From: UBA11524 sp964391995
GTDB taxonomy: Bacteria; Bacillota; Clostridia; Christensenellales; Aristaeellaceae
Reading direction: 5' to 3'
Assembly: GCA_964391995.1 (NCBI GenBank)
Contig: CAYMOM010000109.1
Span: 1-6,686, forward strand
Length of the DNA stretch: 6,686 nt
A program made the translations under genes and the position numbers. Shown one piece after another: positions 1-5,822 of the stretch (within the stretch, counting starts at the first letter, position 1; every line of letters begins with the position of its first letter). The notes under the pieces are model-generated. The model made no database searches, was not told where the DNA came from, and saw nothing but the letters and a program-made list of their open reading frames with translations.

Positions 1-46
1 CCGAGTGTTTTCTGCCTCGCTTATATGGCCTCGTGCTGTCCTGCAT
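1..46 (-). CDS. 5' end of a leftward gene (partial, unknown product)
   Basis: Fifteen codons read leftward from an ATG at 46-44 and run off the window edge, giving the N-terminus MQDSTRPYKRGRKHS, a basic and hydrophilic start with no signal peptide. The support is context: a well-formed leftward promoter at 141-113 and a ribosome binding site, AAAGGTGAT on the minus strand (65-57), 10 bases before the ATG. That spacing is a little long. A TTG in another frame just upstream (minus strand, near 59) also stays open to the edge, so the start and even the frame are not certain. Fifteen residues are too few to name a family, and no function is proposed. Confidence 0.42.
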   Translation of the reverse strand, partial: MQDSTRPYKRGRKHS

Positions 47-69
47 GGTTTGATCAATCACCTTTCACG

Positions 70-108
70 CCGGTCTGCTTCACACAAAAATGCGCTTCCC
101 GGCCTGCT
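70..108. repeat. Imperfect 10-base direct repeat downstream of the leftward promoter
   Basis: The plus strand has CCGGTCTGCT at 70-79 and CCGGCCTGCT at 99-108, differing at one base and spaced 29 bases start to start. The right copy sits just downstream of the leftward -10 box (118-113), about where transcription would begin, and the left copy lies in the leader. That placement suits a repressor operator pair, but two short copies can arise by chance in GC-rich DNA. No bound factor is known. Confidence 0.3.
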
Positions 109-112
109 GAAA

Positions 113-141
113 ATTATACATCTTTTCCGTGCTTTCGTCAA
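113..141 (-). promoter_or_regulatory. Sigma-A type promoter reading leftward
   Basis: On the minus strand the -35 box is TTGACG (141-136, five of six consensus bases) and the -10 box is TATAAT (118-113, perfect), with a spacer of exactly 17 bases (135-119). Transcription should start near 106 and run left, giving a leader of about 60 bases before the ATG at 46. The promoter lies just past the stop of the acetyltransferase gene and points the same way. The gene to the left therefore has its own transcription start and need not depend on read-through. Confidence 0.75.
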
Positions 142-154
142 CATCGGCGGCCTG

Positions 155-700
155 TCAGTCCCTGGTGCAAAGGCCCTTGGCATTCCAGCGGAGGATGGTT
201 TCGTACCCCAGCCTGGCATACCAGCGGCCCACATGAGTGTAGTGGATGTAGCTCAGGTCGTAGCCCTGTTCCTTCAGGATTTGCGTGGCGTTTTGCACCA
301 TTTTCAGGCCGATGCCCTGTCCCCTGGCACCGGGCACCGTGCCCACGCAGCCAGGCCCGGCAACCTTCAGGCCCTTGTACTCACCAAACACGTCCAGCAG
401 GCAGAAGCTCACCACCTGCTCCCCGTCCATGGCGCAGTAAACCTTGTCGCCCTTGTTGAAGTATTCCACCCAGCTCTCGTCCACCAGCGCCACGGCCTGG
501 CGCAGCTTTTCCATGTCCCCGTGATACATGCCGAAGGTGATGTGCCCCGGGCACTTCACCTGCACCGCATCGGCAGAAAAACTGTGCAGGTCAAGGATCT
601 GCTCCTCCGAAACATCCTCCGGCGGCAGATTGCGGATGTTCTCCCGGTCGAAAAAGCCAGGGTGCAGGGTGTTGAACAGCTCCACATAATTGATGTTCAT
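155..700 (-). CDS. GNAT family N-acetyltransferase
   Basis: This 181-residue protein has the hallmarks of the GCN5-related N-acetyltransferase fold, which moves an acetyl group from acetyl-CoA to an amine. The acetyl-CoA pyrophosphate-binding loop (motif A, R/Q-x-x-G-x-G) is seen as ARGQGIG at residues 125-131, preceded by the beta strand GCVGTVPG and followed by an amphipathic helix. A late WYARLGYE (160-167) matches the usual 'FYeklGFe' element near the end of the fold. The N-terminal 80 residues vary more and may be a partial extra domain or the substrate side. The start is ATG at 700-698, with AAAGGAG on the minus strand 7 bases upstream; longer versions reaching back to 769 have no such site. 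There is no signal peptide, so it is cytoplasmic. It is divergent from pfkA and may share a promoter region with it. The substrate is unknown: amino acid, peptide, antibiotic or protein N-terminus are all possible. Confidence 0.88.
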   Translation of the reverse strand: MNINYVELFNTLHPGFFDRENIRNLPPEDVSEEQILDLHSFSADAVQVKCPGHITFGMYHGDMEKLRQAVALVDESWVEYFNKGDKVYCAMDGEQVVSFCLLDVFGEYKGLKVAGPGCVGTVPGARGQGIGLKMVQNATQILKEQGYDLSYIHYTHVGRWYARLGYETILRWNAKGLCTRD

Positions 701-761
701 GGTTATGCTCCTTTGCGTTTTTTTGCATGGTTTTCCCTCGTTCAGGTCAGGTTCCCGGACA

Positions 762-776
762 AAAAACACTGTTTTT
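762..776. promoter_or_regulatory. 15-base perfect palindrome, possible operator
   Basis: AAAAACACTGTTTTT is a perfect inverted repeat of 7-base arms around a single central base. It lies in the AT-rich gap between the divergent acetyltransferase and pfkA genes. It would be inside the leader of the leftward transcript if that starts near 806, and it is about 36 bases upstream of the rightward -10 box, just beyond the rightward -35. Position and symmetry suit a dimeric regulator. A-tract and T-tract arms also form easily by chance, and on RNA the hairpin would have only a one-base loop and be weak. Confidence 0.3.
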
Positions 777-788
777 CACAAAAAGAAG

Positions 789-817
789 TAGCCATTTCTC
801 TTCCCACATGTTATAAT
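789..817 (+). promoter_or_regulatory. pfkA promoter with extended -10
   Basis: The -10 box is a perfect TATAAT at 812-817 preceded by TG at 809-810, giving the extended form TGnTATAAT. The matching -35 box at a 17-base spacing is TAGCCA (789-794), with four of six consensus bases. This is typical of promoters where the extended -10 makes up for a weak -35. Transcription should begin near 824, leaving a leader of about 40 bases before the pfkA ATG at 863. No riboswitch-sized leader is present. Confidence 0.8.
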
Positions 818-841
818 AACCGAAGTATGACTGAGATTCAA
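813..841 (-). promoter_or_regulatory. Candidate leftward promoter overlapping the pfkA promoter
   Basis: On the minus strand TTGAAT (841-836, four of six) and TATTAT (818-813, five of six) are separated by exactly 17 bases. The leftward -10 covers almost the same base pairs as the rightward TATAAT at 812-817, because TTATAATAA is nearly symmetric. It would start a transcript near 806 and give the acetyltransferase gene a leader of about 105 bases. No better leftward promoter is visible between 806 and 701. Divergent transcription from symmetric -10 elements is known in bacteria, but use of this one is inferred. Confidence 0.5.
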
Positions 842-862
842 GAGCAAGGGAGGTTTCTTTTT

Positions 863-1933
863 ATGAAAAAGCGTATCGGTATCCTGACCAGCGGTGGCGA
901 CTGTCCCGGCCTGAACGCTGCCATCCGCGGCGTGACCCGTGCGGCTTACGAAATGTTCGACGCTGAAATCATCGGCATTCACGATGGGTATCGCGGCCTG
1001 ATTGAGGGCGACTATCAGGAAATGAAGCGCAGCGACTTTTCCGGCATTCTGACCCTGGGCGGCACCATTCTTGGCACGGCCCGCACGCCTTTCCGCAACA
1101 TGCGTGTCATTGGCGAGGACAAGGTGGACAAGGTTGCCGCCATGAAGAAAACCTACAAGAACCTGAAGCTGGACTGCCTGGTGACCCTGGGCGGCAACGG
1201 CACCCACAAGACCGCCAACCTGCTTTCCCAGGAAGGCCTGAACGTGATCGGCCTGCCCAAAACCATCGACAACGACCTGTACGGCACGGACTTCACCTTT
1301 GGCTTCCACACCGCCCTGGACATTGCCACCGAGGTGATTGACCGCATCCACACCACCGCCGCCTCCCACGGGCGGTGCATGGTGATTGAAATCATGGGCA
1401 ACAAGGCCGGCTGGCTGACCCTGTATTCCGGCGTGGCCGGCGGCGCTGATGTGATTCTGGTGCCGGAAATTCCCTATGATATTAGCAAGGTCGCCAAGGT
1501 GGTGGAAGCCAGAGCGAAATCCAACAAGGGCTTCACCATCATCGCCGTGGCAGAAGGCGCCATGGACAAGGAGGAAGCCAAGCTGAAGAAGAAGGAGCGG
1601 GAAGCCAGGCGCGCTGCCGAGCACTTCTCCGCCAGCGCTTATGTTGCAAAGCAGCTGCAGGACATGGTGGGCGTGGAGGCCCGGGCCGTGGTGCCGGGGC
1701 ACATCCAGCGCGGCGGCAGCCCCAATGCCTACGACCGGGTGCTGTCCACCCAGTTTGGCGTTCACGCAGCGGAGCTGATCCGCGATGATGTATACGGCGT
1801 CACCGTGGCCCTGAAGGGCAACGACATTATCCACAACAAGCTCAGCGATATTGCCGGCGTGCCCAAGCTGGTGCCCGCTGACGAGCAGATGGTCATCACC
1901 GCACGGAACATGGGTATCTCCTTTGGCGACTGA
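863..1933 (+). CDS. pfkA: 6-phosphofructokinase, group III (PFK-A superfamily)
   Basis: A 356-residue cytoplasmic enzyme that phosphorylates fructose 6-phosphate to fructose 1,6-bisphosphate, the committed step of glycolysis. The N-terminal phosphate loop TSGGDCPGLNAAIRG spans residues 9-23. LGGNGT (109-114) is the phosphoryl-donor loop and PKTIDND (132-138) carries the catalytic Asp136, equal to Asp127 of E. coli PfkA. MGNKAGW (178-184) and GHIQRGGSP (279-287) contribute to the sugar-phosphate site. A lysine-rich helix at about 235-255 is usual in this subgroup. Gly113 (E. coli Gly104) favours ATP as donor, since pyrophosphate enzymes carry Asp there. Lys133 (E. coli Gly124) is shared with pyrophosphate and group III enzymes, so donor use should be tested. 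Residue 112 is Asn where E. coli has the Mg-linked Asp103. The start at ATG 863 follows GGGAGG (848-853) by 9 bases; an in-frame ATG at 827 lacks a good site. The transporter gene follows after 33 bases, probably on the same transcript. Confidence 0.96.
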   Translation: MKKRIGILTSGGDCPGLNAAIRGVTRAAYEMFDAEIIGIHDGYRGLIEGDYQEMKRSDFSGILTLGGTILGTARTPFRNMRVIGEDKVDKVAAMKKTYKNLKLDCLVTLGGNGTHKTANLLSQEGLNVIGLPKTIDNDLYGTDFTFGFHTALDIATEVIDRIHTTAASHGRCMVIEIMGNKAGWLTLYSGVAGGADVILVPEIPYDISKVAKVVEARAKSNKGFTIIAVAEGAMDKEEAKLKKKEREARRAAEHFSASAYVAKQLQDMVGVEARAVVPGHIQRGGSPNAYDRVLSTQFGVHAAELIRDDVYGVTVALKGNDIIHNKLSDIAGVPKLVPADEQMVITARNMGISFGD

Positions 1934-1966
1934 TCCGCCTTTATACCAAAGAAAGGACGAGATTCC

Positions 1967-2905
1967 TTGACAGAGTTTCAAATCACCCTGGGCATTATGC
2001 TCCCCTTATTGCTGATGCTGGCGCTGGGCTGGCTGATCCGCCGCATTGGCCTGCTCACCCAGGAGACCGCCAGCGCCGTGAACAAGCTGGTTTTCCGGCT
2101 GTTCCTGCCGGTGCTTCTGTTCAACAACATTCGCGGGCTGGACATTTCCACCGCGCCAGGCCTGGCGTTTGAGGCATTCCTGCTGTTCAGCGTACTGGGG
2201 GTTTTTCTGGCGGCCTATTGGCTTGTGCCGCGTTTTGTGAAGGATCCCCGCAAGCAAGGGGTCATGGTGCAGGGCATCTTCCGCACCAATTTTGCCATTC
2301 TGGGCATTCCCCTGGCCCAGGCCATGTTTGGCGATGCCGGCACTGCCGCCGTCACCCTGGCGCTGCCGGTGGTGATTATTGCCAACAACGTGCTGGCTGT
2401 GGTGGCCCTTGCCGCACCCTCCGGCGGCAAGGCCGATCCCAAGGCCCTCATCAAGGGCATTGTGACCAACCCGCTGATTATCGCCTGTGTGCTGGGCTGT
2501 GCGTTCCTGCTTGCCGGCATCACCCTGCCCGCCGCCCTGGACAAGGTGTGCAAGGACATTGGCAGCATCACCTCGCCCCTGTCGCTGATTGTGCTGGGCG
2601 CCTCCCTGTGCTGGAAGGGTGTGAAGGACAACCGCAGCCTGCTGGCCTGGACGGTGCTGCTCAAGCAGGCCCTGATACCCCTGGTCATGGTCGGCCTGGG
2701 CATCCTTCTGGGCTTCCGCCAGGCGGAGCTGGGCGTTATCCTGATTCTCTTCTGCGCCCCCTGCGCCGTCAGCAGCTATCCCATGGCGGAATCCATGGGC
2801 GGCGATGGCCCCCTGGCCGCCAGCCAGGTGGTGCTGACCACCGTTTTTTCCATGGGCACCCTGTTTGTAGCCATCTACCTGTGCAAGCTGCTGGGGATGA
2901 TGTAA
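1967..2905 (+). CDS. AEC family transporter (auxin efflux carrier/malonate permease type)
   Basis: A 312-residue, very hydrophobic protein with about ten predicted membrane helices (roughly residues 5-24, 40-56, 66-88, 106-122, 127-149, 163-187, 202-216, 225-249, 254-272 and 286-309), the layout of the AEC family (TC 2.A.69). Family-typical stretches are FRLFLPVLLFNNI (43-55), RTNFAILGIPLAQAMFG (106-122) and APCAVSSYPMAESMGGDG (264-281) with the following AASQVVLTT. Bacterial members move organic anions such as malonate or malate, or amino acids; the substrate cannot be read from this sequence. The start is TTG at 1967-1969, 9 bases after AAAGGA (1952-1957); the next in-frame ATG, 30 bases on, would cut into the first helix. 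It lies 33 bases after pfkA with no promoter evident between, and a terminator follows, so it is the second gene of a pfkA unit. Confidence 0.9.
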   Translation: MTEFQITLGIMLPLLLMLALGWLIRRIGLLTQETASAVNKLVFRLFLPVLLFNNIRGLDISTAPGLAFEAFLLFSVLGVFLAAYWLVPRFVKDPRKQGVMVQGIFRTNFAILGIPLAQAMFGDAGTAAVTLALPVVIIANNVLAVVALAAPSGGKADPKALIKGIVTNPLIIACVLGCAFLLAGITLPAALDKVCKDIGSITSPLSLIVLGASLCWKGVKDNRSLLAWTVLLKQALIPLVMVGLGILLGFRQAELGVILILFCAPCAVSSYPMAESMGGDGPLAASQVVLTTVFSMGTLFVAIYLCKLLGMM

Positions 2906-2923
2906 ATTTCTCTGGTATCCGGG

Positions 2924-2951
2924 GCCTGCCGTGCATGCGGCAGGCTCTTTT
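2924..2951 (+). terminator. Intrinsic terminator of the pfkA-transporter unit
   Basis: GCCTGCCG (2924-2931) pairs perfectly with CGGCAGGC (2938-2945) across the six-base loop TGCATG, followed at once by TCTTTT (2946-2951). It begins 18 bases after the transporter stop. The 8-base GC-rich stem plus U-tract is a standard Rho-independent terminator. It separates the metabolic pair upstream from the envelope genes downstream. Confidence 0.85.
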
Positions 2952-2965
2952 CTGCTGATTTGCCC

Positions 2966-2995
2966 TTCCCAACACCCCCGTCCCTGTGGTATAAT
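2966..2995 (+). promoter_or_regulatory. Promoter of the three-gene envelope operon
   Basis: The -10 box is a perfect TATAAT (2990-2995) preceded by TGG (2987-2989), giving the extended form TGnTATAAT, the same design as the pfkA promoter. The best -35 is TTCCCA (2966-2971, four of six) at an 18-base spacing. Transcription should start near 3002, leaving a leader of about 72 bases before the first gene. It lies directly after the terminator at 2924-2951, and no other promoter is visible before 6575. Confidence 0.78.
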
Positions 2996-3073
2996 GATAT
3001 TTGTCCCATTCCGGATGAATCCCCGATGCTTATTCGTTCTGATCATATCACCCACCCGAAAGGAGCCTTGCCC

Positions 3074-4003
3074 ATGTTCAAGCGCCTTGCCTCCGCCCTG
3101 CTGGCCGTGCTGCTGTTGCTTATGGCTGCGCTGCCCGCCCTGGCGGATACCCCCCAGCCCATTGAGATTATCCCCTACGACCAATTGACCCCCACTGCCC
3201 CGGGCCAGCACCATTACCTGCTCCTGTGTACCGACAGCTGGCAGGCCAACCCGAAAAACCTGGGCAATACGGACGGCATCGTCATCGTCACCCTGGACAC
3301 CCGCGCCCACCGGGTGATGCTCACCTCCATCATCCGCGATGCCCTGGTGCAGCGCCCCGATGGGGTGATCGGCCGCATTAACTACATCGCCAAGAACTAC
3401 GGCCCGGAAGCCCTGTGCCAGGTGATCAGCCAGCACCTGAACCTGCAGCTGGAGGACTACATCCTGTTCGATTTCGGGCAGATCGCCCGCATTATCGACC
3501 ACCTGGGCGGCGTGGACATTGAGGTGAACGCCTCCGAGGCCAGCTACCTGCAGCGCTACCCCCTCTCCCCCGAGCAGACCAGCCCTTCCATGAAGGGTGC
3601 TGGCACCTACAGGTTCTACGGCCGGGCGGCGGTGATTTACATGCGCATCCGCAAGGCTGGCGGCGGCGGTGATTTCATGCGCACCCAGCGCGTGCGCACG
3701 GTGCTCTCCACCCTGGCGGATCAGTGCCGGGAAATCACCTACGACCAGGCCAAGGAGCTGCTGGACTCCATTATCGAAAACACCCTTCTCACCAATATGA
3801 ATACCGAGCAGCTGGTTGCCGCCATGGATCAGGCCTATGGCCTGCGGGACTGCACCGTGGAGGAGCTTCGCATCCCCCAGGATGATGCCGTGCATCCCCT
3901 TTCCTATGTGGGCATGGCCGCCCAGGAGCTGGACTGGGAAATGTGCCGGGCAGACTTTGAGGACTACCTGGGCAGCAGCTGGCTGGTTATGGACGAGGAA
4001 TGA
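3074..4003 (+). CDS. LCP (LytR-CpsA-Psr) family protein with signal peptide
   Basis: A 309-residue exported protein of the LCP family. Characterised members transfer lipid-linked glycopolymers (teichoic acids, capsule) onto peptidoglycan outside the membrane. Residues 1-24 form a signal peptide: FKR, a long hydrophobic core, then a likely signal peptidase I site ALA|D. The LCP domain covers about 46-215: NTDGIVIVTLD (65-75), the SxxRD motif SIIRD (85-89), RINYIAKNYGPE (101-112, the 'KINxAyxxGG' region), LGGVDIEV (144-151), and YMRIR (189-193) leading to DFMRTQR (200-206). The arginines and aspartates that bind the pyrophosphate lipid in known structures are therefore broadly present. Residues 215-309 are a helical tail. 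The start at ATG 3074 has AAAGGAG (3059-3065) 8 bases upstream; an in-frame ATG at 3026 lacks a strong site and would bury the signal peptide. Most LCP proteins keep an uncleaved N-terminal anchor, so this one may be released or peripheral. 'Transcriptional regulator', an old label for the family, does not apply. Confidence 0.9.
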   Translation: MFKRLASALLAVLLLLMAALPALADTPQPIEIIPYDQLTPTAPGQHHYLLLCTDSWQANPKNLGNTDGIVIVTLDTRAHRVMLTSIIRDALVQRPDGVIGRINYIAKNYGPEALCQVISQHLNLQLEDYILFDFGQIARIIDHLGGVDIEVNASEASYLQRYPLSPEQTSPSMKGAGTYRFYGRAAVIYMRIRKAGGGGDFMRTQRVRTVLSTLADQCREITYDQAKELLDSIIENTLLTNMNTEQLVAAMDQAYGLRDCTVEELRIPQDDAVHPLSYVGMAAQELDWEMCRADFEDYLGSSWLVMDEE

Positions 4004-4034
4004 CCCCCATCACTGCAAGCAAAGGAGCTAACCT

Positions 4035-5813
4035 ATGAAGTGCCCACAGTGCGGCCAATGGAACCGGGCATCCCTGCCCCATTGCATGAAATGCGGCGCA
4101 CCCCTGGAGACCGAAAATGCCGATTTTCCCTCCTGGAAAGCCACCCTGCGGGATGACCAGAAGGGCAAGGAATACATCCGCGTGGACGAGGAAGGCCAGG
4201 CCAGTTCCGCCCCGGACAGCCGCGATGCCCTGGCCGAGGAAATGGCCGAGCTGAAAAAGCGCAAGGCACAGGGCAGCCGTGTGCAGCGCCAGATGCGCCA
4301 GGAAAGCGCCCGGCGCGGCACTGCGCCTTCCTCCATGACCATCCGCACCCATGCCAGTGTGGATACCTTCTGGCGCATGGAGGACGACCCCCGCACCACC
4401 GTCCGGGTCAAGCGCAGCACATCCCAGCCGGAGGAGGACAGCCATGCCAGAGAGGTGAACCAGGCCTGGCAGGACCAGCGCGCCTATGGCGATGTGTGGC
4501 AGCAGCAGGAGATGTATGGCTCCTGGCAGCTGCCACAAACCACCCAGTTCACCGGCAAGCTGCCCAGCCGGGCCAGGGGACTGCGGCACATTGTCCGCAT
4601 ACTGGTGATTGTTCTAGTGCTGGGCCTTCTGGGGCTGACGGCCTTTTTCGGCTACAGCTATTTCAAATCCCGGGCCGATGCCGCCAGGGAGCAGAACAAG
4701 CCTTCTGTCACCGCATCCATCAAGGATGACCTGGCTGCCCACACCATCCTGATTCCCGGCACCGACGGGCAGCAAATCTACATCAAAGAGCTGCACACCT
4801 CCTATGTGGTCACCGGCGGCTTTGCCACCGTGCAGGTGGCCGACCACACCTGGTATGACGAGATTACCGATTATGTCAGCGAAACCATGGATGTAACCCT
4901 GACCCCCTATGTGAAAACCACCGGCGGCCAGCAAAAGCCCATGGATCCCATCACCTACCAGATCAGCATCCCCCTCAGCCCCATTACCCTCAACACCCCC
5001 GATGGCCTGCGCACCGAGGTTGCTACCGCCATGTACAGCATGAGCTTCACCGTGCGCCCCGGCTCCACCGTGTATGTGAACGATGAGAACGTGTCCGACA
5101 CGGTGGACTCCGAGGATGGGGATTTCACCTATAACGCCACCGTGCAGCCCGTGGGCGACAACAATTTCGTTGTGCGCGTCCGCAGCCAGTATTGCCGGGA
5201 AAACGTCATGACCGTCACCCTTTACCGCGAACCCCAGGAGATCCCCCTGGATCTTTCTGCCGATACCTACGGCAGCACCAACAGCAAGGCTGTTGAAATC
5301 ACCGCCACCACCCTCCCCGGCGCCGAGGTGGAGGTGCTCACCCCCCATACCGACCTGAACATCACCAACCTGGAAACCACCGGCACCTTCAGCTTCTATG
5401 CCCTGTTCGACCATTATGGCGACAACACCATTACCATCACCTCCTCCTACCCGGGCAAAAAGACCTCCACCGTGGAATACACCATGTACTACATCCCCAA
5501 CCAGGATGAATACACCCCCAAGGCCTGGCCTCTACACGCCGATGGCTATTCCGAGCTGCTTTCCAACAATGTTTTCCGCACCGAAAAGAGCCAGATTTAC
5601 CTGGTGGAGGGCGCCATTGCGGAAATCGTCAGCGTGAAGCCCCAAATGGCCATTGTCTATACCAGCGAGGACGGACAAAGCCAGCCGGTGCTGGTGGAGA
5701 ACTTTTCCAAAACCACCTGGGTGCTGGGTGAAAGCTACCGCATCTATGCCGATGCCAACGGCACCTATTCCAGCATGCCGCGCCTGTCCGCCCGGTACAC
5801 CTATCCGAAATAA
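4035..5813 (+). CDS. Zinc-ribbon, single-pass membrane protein with extracytoplasmic Ig-like beta domains
   Basis: A 592-residue protein of unknown function with clear architecture. The N-terminus is a zinc ribbon with two CxxC knuckles (Cys3/Cys6 and Cys17/Cys20). Residues 25-180 are hydrophilic and probably disordered, with a charged helical or coiled stretch at about 64-93 and a Gln/Trp/Tyr-rich patch at 140-165. One membrane helix lies at about 189-210. Basic residues before it (Arg179, 181, 184, 188) put the zinc ribbon inside the cell and residues 211-592 outside. The outer part looks like tandem beta domains: about 228-316; about 317-398, Ig-like and ending YCRENVMTVTLYRE; about 400-488; and a small C-terminal beta domain (about 493-592) that may be OB-like. 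No catalytic motif is seen. The layout suits a transmembrane scaffold or sensor. The start ATG follows AAAGGAG (4021-4027) by 7 bases. It begins 31 bases after the LCP gene and its stop overlaps the next ribosome site, so all three genes should be made together. Confidence 0.85.
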   Translation: MKCPQCGQWNRASLPHCMKCGAPLETENADFPSWKATLRDDQKGKEYIRVDEEGQASSAPDSRDALAEEMAELKKRKAQGSRVQRQMRQESARRGTAPSSMTIRTHASVDTFWRMEDDPRTTVRVKRSTSQPEEDSHAREVNQAWQDQRAYGDVWQQQEMYGSWQLPQTTQFTGKLPSRARGLRHIVRILVIVLVLGLLGLTAFFGYSYFKSRADAAREQNKPSVTASIKDDLAAHTILIPGTDGQQIYIKELHTSYVVTGGFATVQVADHTWYDEITDYVSETMDVTLTPYVKTTGGQQKPMDPITYQISIPLSPITLNTPDGLRTEVATAMYSMSFTVRPGSTVYVNDENVSDTVDSEDGDFTYNATVQPVGDNNFVVRVRSQYCRENVMTVTLYREPQEIPLDLSADTYGSTNSKAVEITATTLPGAEVEVLTPHTDLNITNLETTGTFSFYALFDHYGDNTITITSSYPGKKTSTVEYTMYYIPNQDEYTPKAWPLHADGYSELLSNNVFRTEKSQIYLVEGAIAEIVSVKPQMAIVYTSEDGQSQPVLVENFSKTTWVLGESYRIYADANGTYSSMPRLSARYTYPK

Positions 5814-5822
5814 GGAGCGCAT

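Noticed and set aside
5..862. Upstream extension of the pfkA reading frame to near base 5
   Set aside because: It runs antisense to the acetyltransferase gene and through the pfkA promoter. The family N-terminus (KKRIGILTSGGD) begins exactly at the ATG at 863 with its own ribosome site.
776..1981. 401-codon antisense frame opposite pfkA
   Set aside because: It is rich in Gly, His, Gln and Ala as expected from GC-biased codons read backwards, shows no domain, and covers a secure enzyme gene.
3026..3073. Earlier in-frame ATG for the LCP gene
   Set aside because: It lacks a strong ribosome site and would place 16 hydrophilic residues before the signal peptide. ATG 3074 has AAAGGAG at ideal spacing.
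3002..3073. Riboswitch or attenuator in the LCP operon leader
   Set aside because: The leader is only about 72 bases and shows no stable stem or terminator-antiterminator pair, only a minor GGATGAATCC inverted repeat near 3013.
2006..3895. 629-codon antisense frame spanning the transporter, the terminator and the LCP gene
   Set aside because: Impressive length, but the product is low-complexity Gly/His/Gln/Ala, crosses a terminator and promoter of the other strand, and opposes two well-supported genes.
4614..5414. 266-codon antisense frame opposite the zinc-ribbon gene
   Set aside because: Same Gly/His-rich shadow composition. The sense strand has a clear signal for zinc ribbon, membrane helix and beta domains.
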